From: Actinomadura rifamycini DSM 43936
GTDB lineage: Bacteria > Actinomycetota > Actinomycetes > Streptosporangiales > Streptosporangiaceae
Length of the DNA: 64,000 nt
Assembly: GCF_000425065.1 (NCBI RefSeq)
Contig: NZ_AULB01000003.1
Span: 496,001-560,000, forward strand
Direction of reading: 5' to 3'
Both the position numbers and the translations under genes were made by a program. Under the pieces are notes generated by a model. The model did not search any database. It was given only the letters and a program-made list of their open reading frames with translations, and was not told the origin of the DNA. Of this stretch, positions 44,235 to 50,887 are shown one piece after another. Within the stretch, counting starts at the first letter, position 1. Each line of letters opens with the position of its first letter.

Positions 44235-45239
44235 ATGTCCTACGCGATCCAGGCCGAGGGCCTGGTGAAGCGGTTCGGCGACACGCAGGCGCTGGCGGGC
44301 GTCTCGCTCACCGCCCAGACCGGAACGGTGCTGGGCGTGCTGGGGCCCAACGGCGCCGGCAAGACCACCACCACGCGGATCCTCGCCACGCTGATCGAAC
44401 CCACCGAGGGCAGCGCCCGGGTCGGCGGCTTCGACGTCGTCCGGGAGGCGCACAAGGTCCGCCAGCTCATCGGGCTGACCGGCCAGTACGCCGGGGTCGA
44501 CGAGATGCTCACCGGCACCGAGAACCTCGTGCTGATCGCCCGGCTGCTCGGGATGTCGCGGCGCGACTCCAAGGCCCGCGCGGCGGAACTGCTCGACCGC
44601 TTCCAGCTCACCGACGCCGCCGAGCGGGCCGCGAAGACCTACTCGGGCGGGATGCGCCGCCGGCTCGACCTGGCCGCGAGCCTCGTCGGACGGCCGCAGA
44701 TCCTGTTCCTGGACGAGCCGACCACCGGCCTCGACCCGCGCAGCCGGAACGGCCTGTGGGACATCGTCCGCGGCCTGACCGACGACGGCGTCACCGTGCT
44801 GCTCACCACGCAGTACCTGGAGGAGGCCGACCAGCTCGCCGACGACATCATCGTGATCGACCGCGGCACGGTGATCGCGCACGGCACGTCCGACATGCTG
44901 AAGGCGCAGGTCGGCGGGCAGGTGCTCGAGGTCCGCCCGATCAAGGAGAGCGACGCCGACGCGGTCGCGCGGATCGTGGGCGAGCTGGCCGAGACCGCCC
45001 CCGAGTTCAAGGACGGCCTGGTGGCCGCGCCGATCACCGACCCGGGCCTGATGCCCGCCGTGGTCCGCCGCCTCGACGAGGAGGGCGTCACCGTCGGCGA
45101 GATGTCGCTGCGCAAGTCGAGCCTGGACGAGGTGTTCTTCGCCCTCACCGGCCACCACACCGACGACGCCGAAGCCGAGGCGCAGGACGCGGCGGGCGAC
45201 GCCGGCCGGGCCGCGGAGAAGGAAGGGATTTCCCGATGA
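44235..45239 (+). CDS. ABC transporter ATP-binding protein, DrrA-like
   Basis: A 334-residue ATPase: Walker A GPNGAGKTTTTRIL, signature YSGGMRRRLDLA, Walker B ILFLDEPTTGLD, H-loop region replaced by LLTTQYLEEADQ. The DrrA-specific C-terminal extension is present (VEVRPI-like strand, then the EVFFALTGH motif). DrrAB systems export hydrophobic drugs or lipids. ATG 44235 has AGGAGACC upstream; the gene ends in ATGA overlapping the permease. Confidence 0.92.
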   Translation: MSYAIQAEGLVKRFGDTQALAGVSLTAQTGTVLGVLGPNGAGKTTTTRILATLIEPTEGSARVGGFDVVREAHKVRQLIGLTGQYAGVDEMLTGTENLVLIARLLGMSRRDSKARAAELLDRFQLTDAAERAAKTYSGGMRRRLDLAASLVGRPQILFLDEPTTGLDPRSRNGLWDIVRGLTDDGVTVLLTTQYLEEADQLADDIIVIDRGTVIAHGTSDMLKAQVGGQVLEVRPIKESDADAVARIVGELAETAPEFKDGLVAAPITDPGLMPAVVRRLDEEGVTVGEMSLRKSSLDEVFFALTGHHTDDAEAEAQDAAGDAGRAAEKEGISR

Positions 45240-46045
45240 GCACCGCGACCGCTCCCCCGCCGAACCTGTCGAAGCGGGTCTCGCCCGGCACCGGCGCCCG
45301 CAACGTCGCCACGCTGGCGTGGCGGAACCTGGTGCAGATCAAGCACAACCCGATGGAGCTGCTGGACCTGTCCATCCAGCCCATCATGTTCGTGCTGCTG
45401 TTCGCCTACGTGTTCGGCCCCGCGATGGCCGGCAGCGTCGAGGCGTACCTGCCGGTGGTCATCCCCGGCATCATCGCGCAGAACGCCCTGTTCGCCGGGA
45501 TGAGCACCGGGTTCGGGCTCAACACCGACATCACCAAGGGCGTCTTCGACCGCTTCCGGAGCCTGCCGATCTCGCGCCTCTCCCCGCTCGCGGGGCGGAT
45601 CATCGCCGACACCGCCAAGCAGGCGTGGTCGATGGCGATCCTGCTGCTGGTCGGCTTCGCGATCGGGTTCCGGCTCGAGACGGGCGTCCTCGCGCTGCTC
45701 ACCGCGTTCTTCCTCCTGCTGGCGTTCGCGGTGCTCTTCTCGTGGATCTCGGTCTTCATCGCGATGATGGTGAACGAGCCGGAGAAGGTGCAGATCTTCG
45801 GATTCGTGGTGATCTTCCCGCTGAGCTTCCTGAGCACCGCGTTCATCCCGACGACCGAGGGCATCCCCGGCCCGCTCGCGTTCTTCATGCGCAACAGCCC
45901 GGTGACGCAGCTCGTCGAGGCGATGCGCGGCCTGCTCGTCGGCGGCCCCGTCATGGACCACGCGCTGATCGCGCTGGCCTGGGGCGTCGGGTTCTCGCTG
46001 GTCTTCGCCCCCCTCTCCCTCCGCGCCTTCAAGAAGCGGGCCTGA
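45236..46045 (+). CDS. ABC-2 type transporter permease, DrrB-like
   Basis: A 269-residue permease with six membrane helices and the ABC-2 motifs of DrrB: FVLLFAYVFGPAMAGS, GVFDRFRSLPISRLSPLAGR, FPLSFLSTAFIPT and MRNSPVTQLVEAMRGLL. It pairs with the upstream ATPase through an ATGA overlap; the functional exporter would be two copies of each. The substrate is unknown: no biosynthetic genes adjoin directly. Confidence 0.9.
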   Translation: MSTATAPPPNLSKRVSPGTGARNVATLAWRNLVQIKHNPMELLDLSIQPIMFVLLFAYVFGPAMAGSVEAYLPVVIPGIIAQNALFAGMSTGFGLNTDITKGVFDRFRSLPISRLSPLAGRIIADTAKQAWSMAILLLVGFAIGFRLETGVLALLTAFFLLLAFAVLFSWISVFIAMMVNEPEKVQIFGFVVIFPLSFLSTAFIPTTEGIPGPLAFFMRNSPVTQLVEAMRGLLVGGPVMDHALIALAWGVGFSLVFAPLSLRAFKKRA

Positions 46046-46077
46046 GGCACGGCCGCCCGCTCGGATCGGGGTGCAAC

Positions 46078-46119
46078 GCCGGACGCCCCGGCGGTCGATC
46101 GACCGCCGGGGCGTCCGGC
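46078..46119. terminator. Perfect 42-bp palindromic terminator
   Basis: Two 21-base arms (46078-46098, beginning GCCGGACGCCCCGG, and 46099-46119) are exact complements with no loop. It lies between the convergent exporter and NDH-2 genes and would form a hairpin in both transcripts. No T-run. Confidence 0.7.
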
Positions 46120-46146
46120 ATTCGGGTCCGCGCTGCGCGGGGCGGG

Positions 46147-47523
46147 TCAGGCGGCGTTCTCCTTCGCCTTCGCCTCGCGGAGCTTCTCGTCGTCGAGCGC
46201 GGCGAGGATGAAGTCCGCGCGCGGCTGCTCGACCGTCGCGAGCGAGACGGTCTCGCGCTTGAGGAACAGCGCGAGCGTCCAGTCCGCGATGACGCGGATC
46301 TTGCGGTTGAAGGTCGGGACCATCGCGCCGTGGTAGCTGCGGTGGAAGAACCACGCCGGCCAGCCCTTGAGCTTGAAGCCCATCGGGTTCGCGACGCCCT
46401 TGTGCAGGCCGAGCCCGGCGACGGCGCCGAGGTTGTTGTGCACGTACGGCTTGAGCGTCTTGCCGCGCAGCGACCGGACGATGTTGTCACCGAGCAGCTT
46501 CGCCTGGCGCACCGCGTGCTGGGCGTTCGGCGGGCAGAACTGCCCCTCCTGCGTCAGGTCCGGGATCGCGGCGTTGTCGCCGGCGGTGAACGCCCGGACG
46601 AGGCCCTCGACCGTGAGGTACTCGGTGCCCTTGACGCGGCCGCGCTCGTCCACCGGCAGGTCGCCGCTGCGGACGACGGGCGACGGCTTGACGCCCGCGT
46701 TCCAGACGAGCGTCCCGGCCGGGAAGCGGCTGCCGTCCGACAGCTCGACGATCTCGTCCTCGGCCGACTGCAGGAACGTCTTCATCTTCACGTCGATGCC
46801 GCGGCCGCGGAGCTGCTCGGCCGTCCACTTGCCCATGTCCGGGCCGACCTCCGGCAGGATACGGTCGGCGGCCTCGACGAGGACGAACCGCAGGTCCTCC
46901 GGGGTGACCTTGCGCATGTACTTGGTGGCGTCGCGCGTCATGTCCTCGAGCTCGGCGACCGCCTCGACGCCGGCGAACCCGCCGCCGACGAAGACGAACG
47001 TCAGCGCCTTGCGGCGCAGCTCGACGTCGTCGGTCGACTCGGCGATCTCGAGCTGCTCGAGCACGTGGTTGCGCAGGTGGATCGCCTCGCCGACCGTCTT
47101 GAGGCTGATCCCGTGCTCGGCCAGGCCGGGGATCGGCAGCAGCCGCGGCACCGCGCCGGCCGCCATGACCAGGTAGTCGTAGGAGATCCGCTCCGGCGGC
47201 CCCGCCAGCGGCTGGACGATGGCCCAGCCCTCGTCGTGGTTGAGCTCGGTCACCCGGGCCTTGCGCACCGTGCACTTCGGCAGGACGCGGCGCAGCGGGA
47301 CGACGACGTGCCGGGGCGAGATGTTGCCCGCGGCGGCCTCGGGAAGGAACGGCTGGTACGTCATGTACGAGTTGGGGTCAACGATGGTGACCTTGACCTC
47401 ACCCCGCTTCAGCTCCTTGCGGAGCTTCTTCTGCAGGCGAAGCGCGGTGTACATGCCCACATAGCCGCCACCCACGATGAGGATGTGGGGAGCGCCAGGG
47501 GTCTCCTCGGCGGTCCTGGCCAT
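46147..47523 (-). CDS. ndh: Type II NADH dehydrogenase (NDH-2)
   Basis: A 458-residue membrane-peripheral flavoenzyme that passes electrons from NADH to menaquinone without pumping protons. FAD site ILIVGGGYVGMYTALRL at residues 14-30, NADH site FVFVGGGFAGVEAVAEL near 165-180, FAD-binding TAGDNAAIPD near 315, and the quinone-site region QHAVRQAKLLG. The C-terminal helices provide membrane contact. ATG 47523 has GGAGGG eight bases upstream. A perfect Rex operator lies 27-44 bases upstream, so expression should rise when NADH is high. Confidence 0.95.
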   Translation of the reverse strand: MARTAEETPGAPHILIVGGGYVGMYTALRLQKKLRKELKRGEVKVTIVDPNSYMTYQPFLPEAAAGNISPRHVVVPLRRVLPKCTVRKARVTELNHDEGWAIVQPLAGPPERISYDYLVMAAGAVPRLLPIPGLAEHGISLKTVGEAIHLRNHVLEQLEIAESTDDVELRRKALTFVFVGGGFAGVEAVAELEDMTRDATKYMRKVTPEDLRFVLVEAADRILPEVGPDMGKWTAEQLRGRGIDVKMKTFLQSAEDEIVELSDGSRFPAGTLVWNAGVKPSPVVRSGDLPVDERGRVKGTEYLTVEGLVRAFTAGDNAAIPDLTQEGQFCPPNAQHAVRQAKLLGDNIVRSLRGKTLKPYVHNNLGAVAGLGLHKGVANPMGFKLKGWPAWFFHRSYHGAMVPTFNRKIRVIADWTLALFLKRETVSLATVEQPRADFILAALDDEKLREAKAKENAA

Positions 47524-47903
47524 TGCGGCCCTCCAATGTCACGGTCGGCTTGTGAAGACATTCACAAACTACTCGATGAATGCTCCTTGCACCAACCCGC
47601 AACCAGGAAAGATCTACAGAACTTCCCGGTACGGCAAACTAGACCGCTGCAAGGGCTGTGAACTTCACCACTCCTTCGCGCGGTTCTCGACGATCGGGCA
47701 TGAAGTACGCATGACGCACCTCACATCCGTCCGACCGGTGGACGCCTCCGCCTCGCGGCCCGAAAGTCCCGACCCACCGCCGCCGAACCCCTAAGGTTGG
47801 GGCGGACGAGGGAAGGGAAGGGGGCGCCGCCCGCGCGGGCATCCGGCCGGGACGAAGTCGGACCGGCGGAGCGCGCCGTGCGAACTCGCGCGGGAGCGTA
47901 TCG
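47524..47903. other. 380-base divergent regulatory region between ndh and the PEBP gene
   Basis: Apart from the Rex box and the ndh promoter, no gene or clear structure is seen. AT-rich stretches occur near 47555-47640. Confidence 0.5.
47550..47567 (-). promoter_or_regulatory. Rex (NADH/NAD+ redox sensor) operator of ndh
   Basis: TTGTGAA-GACA-TTCACAA is an exact match to the published actinobacterial Rex consensus TTGTGAA-N4-TTCACAA. It overlaps or abuts the ndh promoter: on the minus strand TTGGTG, 18 bases, TAGTTT end just at its upstream edge. Rex binding there would block transcription. Confidence 0.85.
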
Positions 47904-48488
47904 ATGATGAGCAGAAAACGGCGTCCGGTCCTGGCCGCGGCGGCCGCGCTGGCGCTCGCGGGCACGCTGAGCGGGTGCGGGCTGATCGGCGGCCCCGAGC
48001 AGGAAAGCGCCGAGCTGTCGGAGTGGTTCACCGTGACCAGCCCGGTCTTCCGCGATGGCGGCGTCTTGCCCACGCGGTACGGCTGCACGACGTACCCTGG
48101 CGGGCAGGGCAAGACCCCGCCGCTCATCTGGTCGGGGGCGCCGGCGAACACCCGGTCGTTCGCGATCGTCGTGGACGACCCGGACGTCGAGGGCTCCTAC
48201 GTCCACTGGGTGATCGCGGGCATCGACGGAACCACGCACGAGATCGTCGAGGGCGCCAGGCTGGACAACGCCGTCGAGGGACTGACCACGGGAGACAAGG
48301 TGGGCTACGCACCGCCGTGCCCTCCGCGCGGAGAACGGCACCTGTACCGGTTCACCATCTACGCGCTCGACAGCGAAGCGCCGTTCGACGAGAGCGCGCC
48401 GCTGGACGAGTCGCTCGGCGCCATCGCCGAGCACACCGTGGGCCGGGGCCGGATCACCGGGAACTTCGGCGCCGAACGGGCGCGTTGA
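47904..48488 (+). CDS. YbhB/YbcL-family PEBP lipoprotein
   Basis: A 194-residue lipoprotein. The signal peptide ends in the lipobox LSGC (Cys near residue 25). The PEBP fold shows DDPDVEGSYVHWVI and YAPPCPPRGERHLYRFTIYALD, the family's phosphate-binding pocket. Members are called Raf-kinase-inhibitor-like, but bacterial roles are unclear. ATG 47904 has GGGAG eight bases upstream. It is divergent from ndh. Confidence 0.88.
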   Translation: MMSRKRRPVLAAAAALALAGTLSGCGLIGGPEQESAELSEWFTVTSPVFRDGGVLPTRYGCTTYPGGQGKTPPLIWSGAPANTRSFAIVVDDPDVEGSYVHWVIAGIDGTTHEIVEGARLDNAVEGLTTGDKVGYAPPCPPRGERHLYRFTIYALDSEAPFDESAPLDESLGAIAEHTVGRGRITGNFGAERAR

Positions 48489-48558
48489 CCGTGGGACCTG
48501 GCGGCGGGTCGACGACCGGCGGGTTCGACCGATCGGTGCGGACCGTGTGAGGGTGTCT

Positions 48559-48705
48559 ATGAGCACTAAGGGTGTGACAACGGTCATAGCGGTCGGACAG
48601 AATCGGACCGGCTCCGAGGACGGCCGGCCGTCGGCGGCGATCGGGACGGACCACGCGTCCGCGCCGGCGGCGCTCGCCGGGCCAAGGCATTGGGTGGTGG
48701 CATGA
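48559..48705 (+). CDS. Possible 48-residue ORF coupled to the next gene
   Basis: An open frame starting ATG 48559 (GAGGGTGTCT ahead) and ending GCATGA, where the stop overlaps the ATG of the following gene. It reads MSTKGVTTVIAVGQNRTG and ends PRHWVVA. The coupling geometry is convincing, but composition gives no family, and it might be only a leader reading frame. Confidence 0.35.
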   Translation: MSTKGVTTVIAVGQNRTGSEDGRPSAAIGTDHASAPAALAGPRHWVVA

Positions 48706-50699
48706 CTTCAGCAATCGTGGTCTTCGGCCTCTTGGTCGTCGTCGTCCTCGTCGTCGTCCTTGTGGTCCTGGGTCTGCGGGCGAGCAAGGCGGGTCGCGAC
48801 GACGACGACTGGATGGACGACGAGCAGCCGCAACCGCGCGGCCGCCGCGGCGCCGCGCAGCAGGACGAGATGAACGGGCCGGACGACTACGGCTACGACG
48901 ACGGCGGTTACGGTGCGCCCGCTCCCGGCCCCGACCGCCGCGTCGCGGGCGCGGGTGCCGGCGCGGGCGGCCCGCTCGCCGCGCCCGCGGGCCAGCAGGG
49001 CCCCCCGGCTCCCCCGCCCTCCGGTCAGGCGTCCGACGAGATGGAGGACGACGACTACTGGGCGACGATCACCTTCGACAAGCCCAAGTTCCCCTGGCAG
49101 CACAACCAGGAGGGGCAGCGTCCCGACGGCGACCACGCCGCCGACCCGCTGCACGCGCAGGGCGGCGACGACGGTTACGGCGACCAGTACGGCGACCAGC
49201 AGTACGGGGACCAGCAGTACGGCGACCAGTACGCGGACCAGTACGGCGACCAGCAGTACGCGGACCAGCAGCAGTACGGGGACCAGTACGGCGACCAGTA
49301 CGCCGAGCAGGACCCGCAGGTCCCCGACCACGGGATGAACCAGACGGTCACCCTGGGCCAGGAAGGCGGTGCCTTCGGCGCCCCGGGCGGCCCCGGGCAG
49401 GGCCCGCCCAACCAGGGCCCGCCCGGCCCCGGCGGCCCCGGCCAGACCGGCGGCCAGCCCGCCCCGACCGGCCCGCAGCAGGCCCCCGGCGGCCCCGGCG
49501 GGTTCCAGGGCGGCTCCCCGTTCGGCGGCGGCGACCCGGGCGCGACGGCGCTCGACCCGATCCCCGCCGACCTGGCCGGCGGCCCCGGCATGCAGGGCGG
49601 TCCCGGCGCGCACGCCCCGTTCGCTCCCGGCGGGCCCGACCAGCACGTCTACGGCGGCCAGGACGCCCAGCCCGCGTACGGCTCCGCCGAGCCGCCCTTC
49701 GGCGGGCCCGAGCAGCAGCCGCCGTACGGCGGCGACCGGCAGCAGCCCTACGCCGAGCCGCAGCAGCCCGGCATGCCGCCGGAGCCGGCCCCGTACGGCC
49801 TCCCCGAGCAGCCGCAGCCCTACGGCGGCGACCCGCTCGCCTCCGGCGGCCGTCCGACGCCCGCGTCCCCGCCTCCGGGCCGTCCGGACGCCTTCGACAT
49901 GCCGCTGGGCGCCTCCGGCCCCGGCTCGACCGGCCCGAACCAGGGGCCGGGCTCCACCGGCCCGAACCAGGGCCCGCCCGCGCCGCCGCCGTCCGACCCG
50001 CTGGGGCTGCCCCTGGGCCGCACCGACGAGCCCGCGGCGACCCCGCCGCCCGCGCCCGCCGCGCCGCCGCCCGCCGCACCGCCGGCGCCCGCCGCACCGC
50101 CCGCACCGTCCGCTCCGGCGGCGCACGGCGGCTCGGGGCCCGATACCGACAACCACAAGCTGCCGACGGTGGACGAGCTCCTCCAGCGCATCCAGAGCGA
50201 CCGGCAGCGCTCCTCGGGGCCCCCGTCCGGGGACTCGGGCGGCTCGTCCTACGGCGGGCCCCTGGGCGACCCGCTCAGCGACCCGCTCGCCACCGGTTCC
50301 TACGGCGGCTCCACCGGGTCCGGCCCCGGGACGGGCCAGGGCTCGTCGACGGGTCCCTGGTCCCCCGGCGGCGGCCTCGGCAACTCCGGCGGCTACCCGC
50401 AGGGCGGCCAGAGCGAGGGCTACCCCGCGTCCCCGTCGTACGGCGAGGGCAACCGCTACGACGACCCGCTGAGCGGCGGCCGCGACGCCTACGGCGGCGA
50501 GTCCGGGTCCGGCGGCGCCGGCGCCTACGGCGACTTCAGCGGGAGCAGCTACAGCGGCAACGACCCGCTGTCCGCCCCGCACGACCCGGGCGCCCAGAGC
50601 GGCGACCCGAACTCCACCCAGGCGTACGACCCCGGATTCGGCCGCCAGGGCGGCTACCAGGGCGACGATTGGGAGAACCACCGCGACTACCGCCGCTGA
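48702..50699 (+). CDS. Low-complexity membrane-anchored protein with Y-G-D-Q repeats
   Basis: A 665-residue protein. A single N-terminal membrane helix (AIVVFGLLVVVVLVVVLVVLGL) is followed by a long cytosolic tail with hardly any hydrophobic residues: acidic (DDDDWMDDE), then repeats of Y-G-D-Q/Y-A-D-Q (about residues 159-203), then Pro/Gly/Gln and Pro/Ala stretches, one conserved-looking segment HKLPTVDELLQRIQSDRQR near residue 485, and a Ser/Gly/Tyr-rich end. It is probably disordered, perhaps a scaffold. ATG 48702 was chosen over TTG 48690 because of the GGTGG upstream and the coupling overlap. Confidence 0.65.
   Translation: MTSAIVVFGLLVVVVLVVVLVVLGLRASKAGRDDDDWMDDEQPQPRGRRGAAQQDEMNGPDDYGYDDGGYGAPAPGPDRRVAGAGAGAGGPLAAPAGQQGPPAPPPSGQASDEMEDDDYWATITFDKPKFPWQHNQEGQRPDGDHAADPLHAQGGDDGYGDQYGDQQYGDQQYGDQYADQYGDQQYADQQQYGDQYGDQYAEQDPQVPDHGMNQTVTLGQEGGAFGAPGGPGQGPPNQGPPGPGGPGQTGGQPAPTGPQQAPGGPGGFQGGSPFGGGDPGATALDPIPADLAGGPGMQGGPGAHAPFAPGGPDQHVYGGQDAQPAYGSAEPPFGGPEQQPPYGGDRQQPYAEPQQPGMPPEPAPYGLPEQPQPYGGDPLASGGRPTPASPPPGRPDAFDMPLGASGPGSTGPNQGPGSTGPNQGPPAPPPSDPLGLPLGRTDEPAATPPPAPAAPPPAAPPAPAAPPAPSAPAAHGGSGPDTDNHKLPTVDELLQRIQSDRQRSSGPPSGDSGGSSYGGPLGDPLSDPLATGSYGGSTGSGPGTGQGSSTGPWSPGGGLGNSGGYPQGGQSEGYPASPSYGEGNRYDDPLSGGRDAYGGESGSGGAGAYGDFSGSSYSGNDPLSAPHDPGAQSGDPNSTQAYDPGFGRQGGYQGDDWENHRDYRR
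49176..49310 (+). repeat. 12-bp tandem repeats encoding Y-G-D-Q
   Basis: About ten variants of TACGGCGACCAG run head to tail, some with an extra CAG codon or GCG for GGC. They are in frame with the low-complexity protein and are likely to vary in number between strains. Confidence 0.8.
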
Positions 50700-50719
50700 G
50701 GGCGCCCGCCGCGTTGCGA

Positions 50720-50748
50720 GGGCCGTCGGACGAACCGTCCGGCGGCCC
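50720..50748 (+). terminator. Intrinsic terminator after the low-complexity gene
   Basis: A 13-bp stem (GGGCCG, a T-G wobble, CGGACG) with a 3-base AAC loop, followed by TTTC. It begins 21 bases after the stop codon. Confidence 0.75.
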
Positions 50749-50763
50749 TTTCGCGTTGCCGTG

Positions 50764-50794
50764 ACGTACCCCACTTAACGGCGTAACGGTACGT
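50764..50794 (+). promoter_or_regulatory. Inverted repeat upstream of the SulP-CA gene
   Basis: ACGTACC at 50764-50770 and GGTACGT at 50788-50794, 17 bases apart, about 70 bases before the SulP start. A possible upstream regulator site. Confidence 0.3.
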
Positions 50795-50853
50795 AAGGGA
50801 TGTCTACCCTCACTGTGTCGGAGTGCGAGTCGATATCGCGCTTCAACGCTGGT

Positions 50854-50859
50854 TATATA
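50854..50859 (+). promoter_or_regulatory. -10 box for the leaderless SulP-CA gene
   Basis: TATATA ends six bases before GTG 50866. No ribosome site is present, so the transcript probably starts at or next to the GTG. Confidence 0.5.
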
Positions 50860-50887
50860 CGTTGAGTGACATCAAACACACTCAACG
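50860..50887 (+). promoter_or_regulatory. 28-bp inverted repeat over the SulP-CA start codon
   Basis: CGTTGAGTG at 50860-50868 and CACTCAACG at 50879-50887 are perfect 9-base arms, 10 bases apart, spanning the predicted transcription and translation start. TTCAACG at about 50842-50848 adds a further half-site. It could be a repressor operator, or an mRNA hairpin hiding the start codon. Confidence 0.55.
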
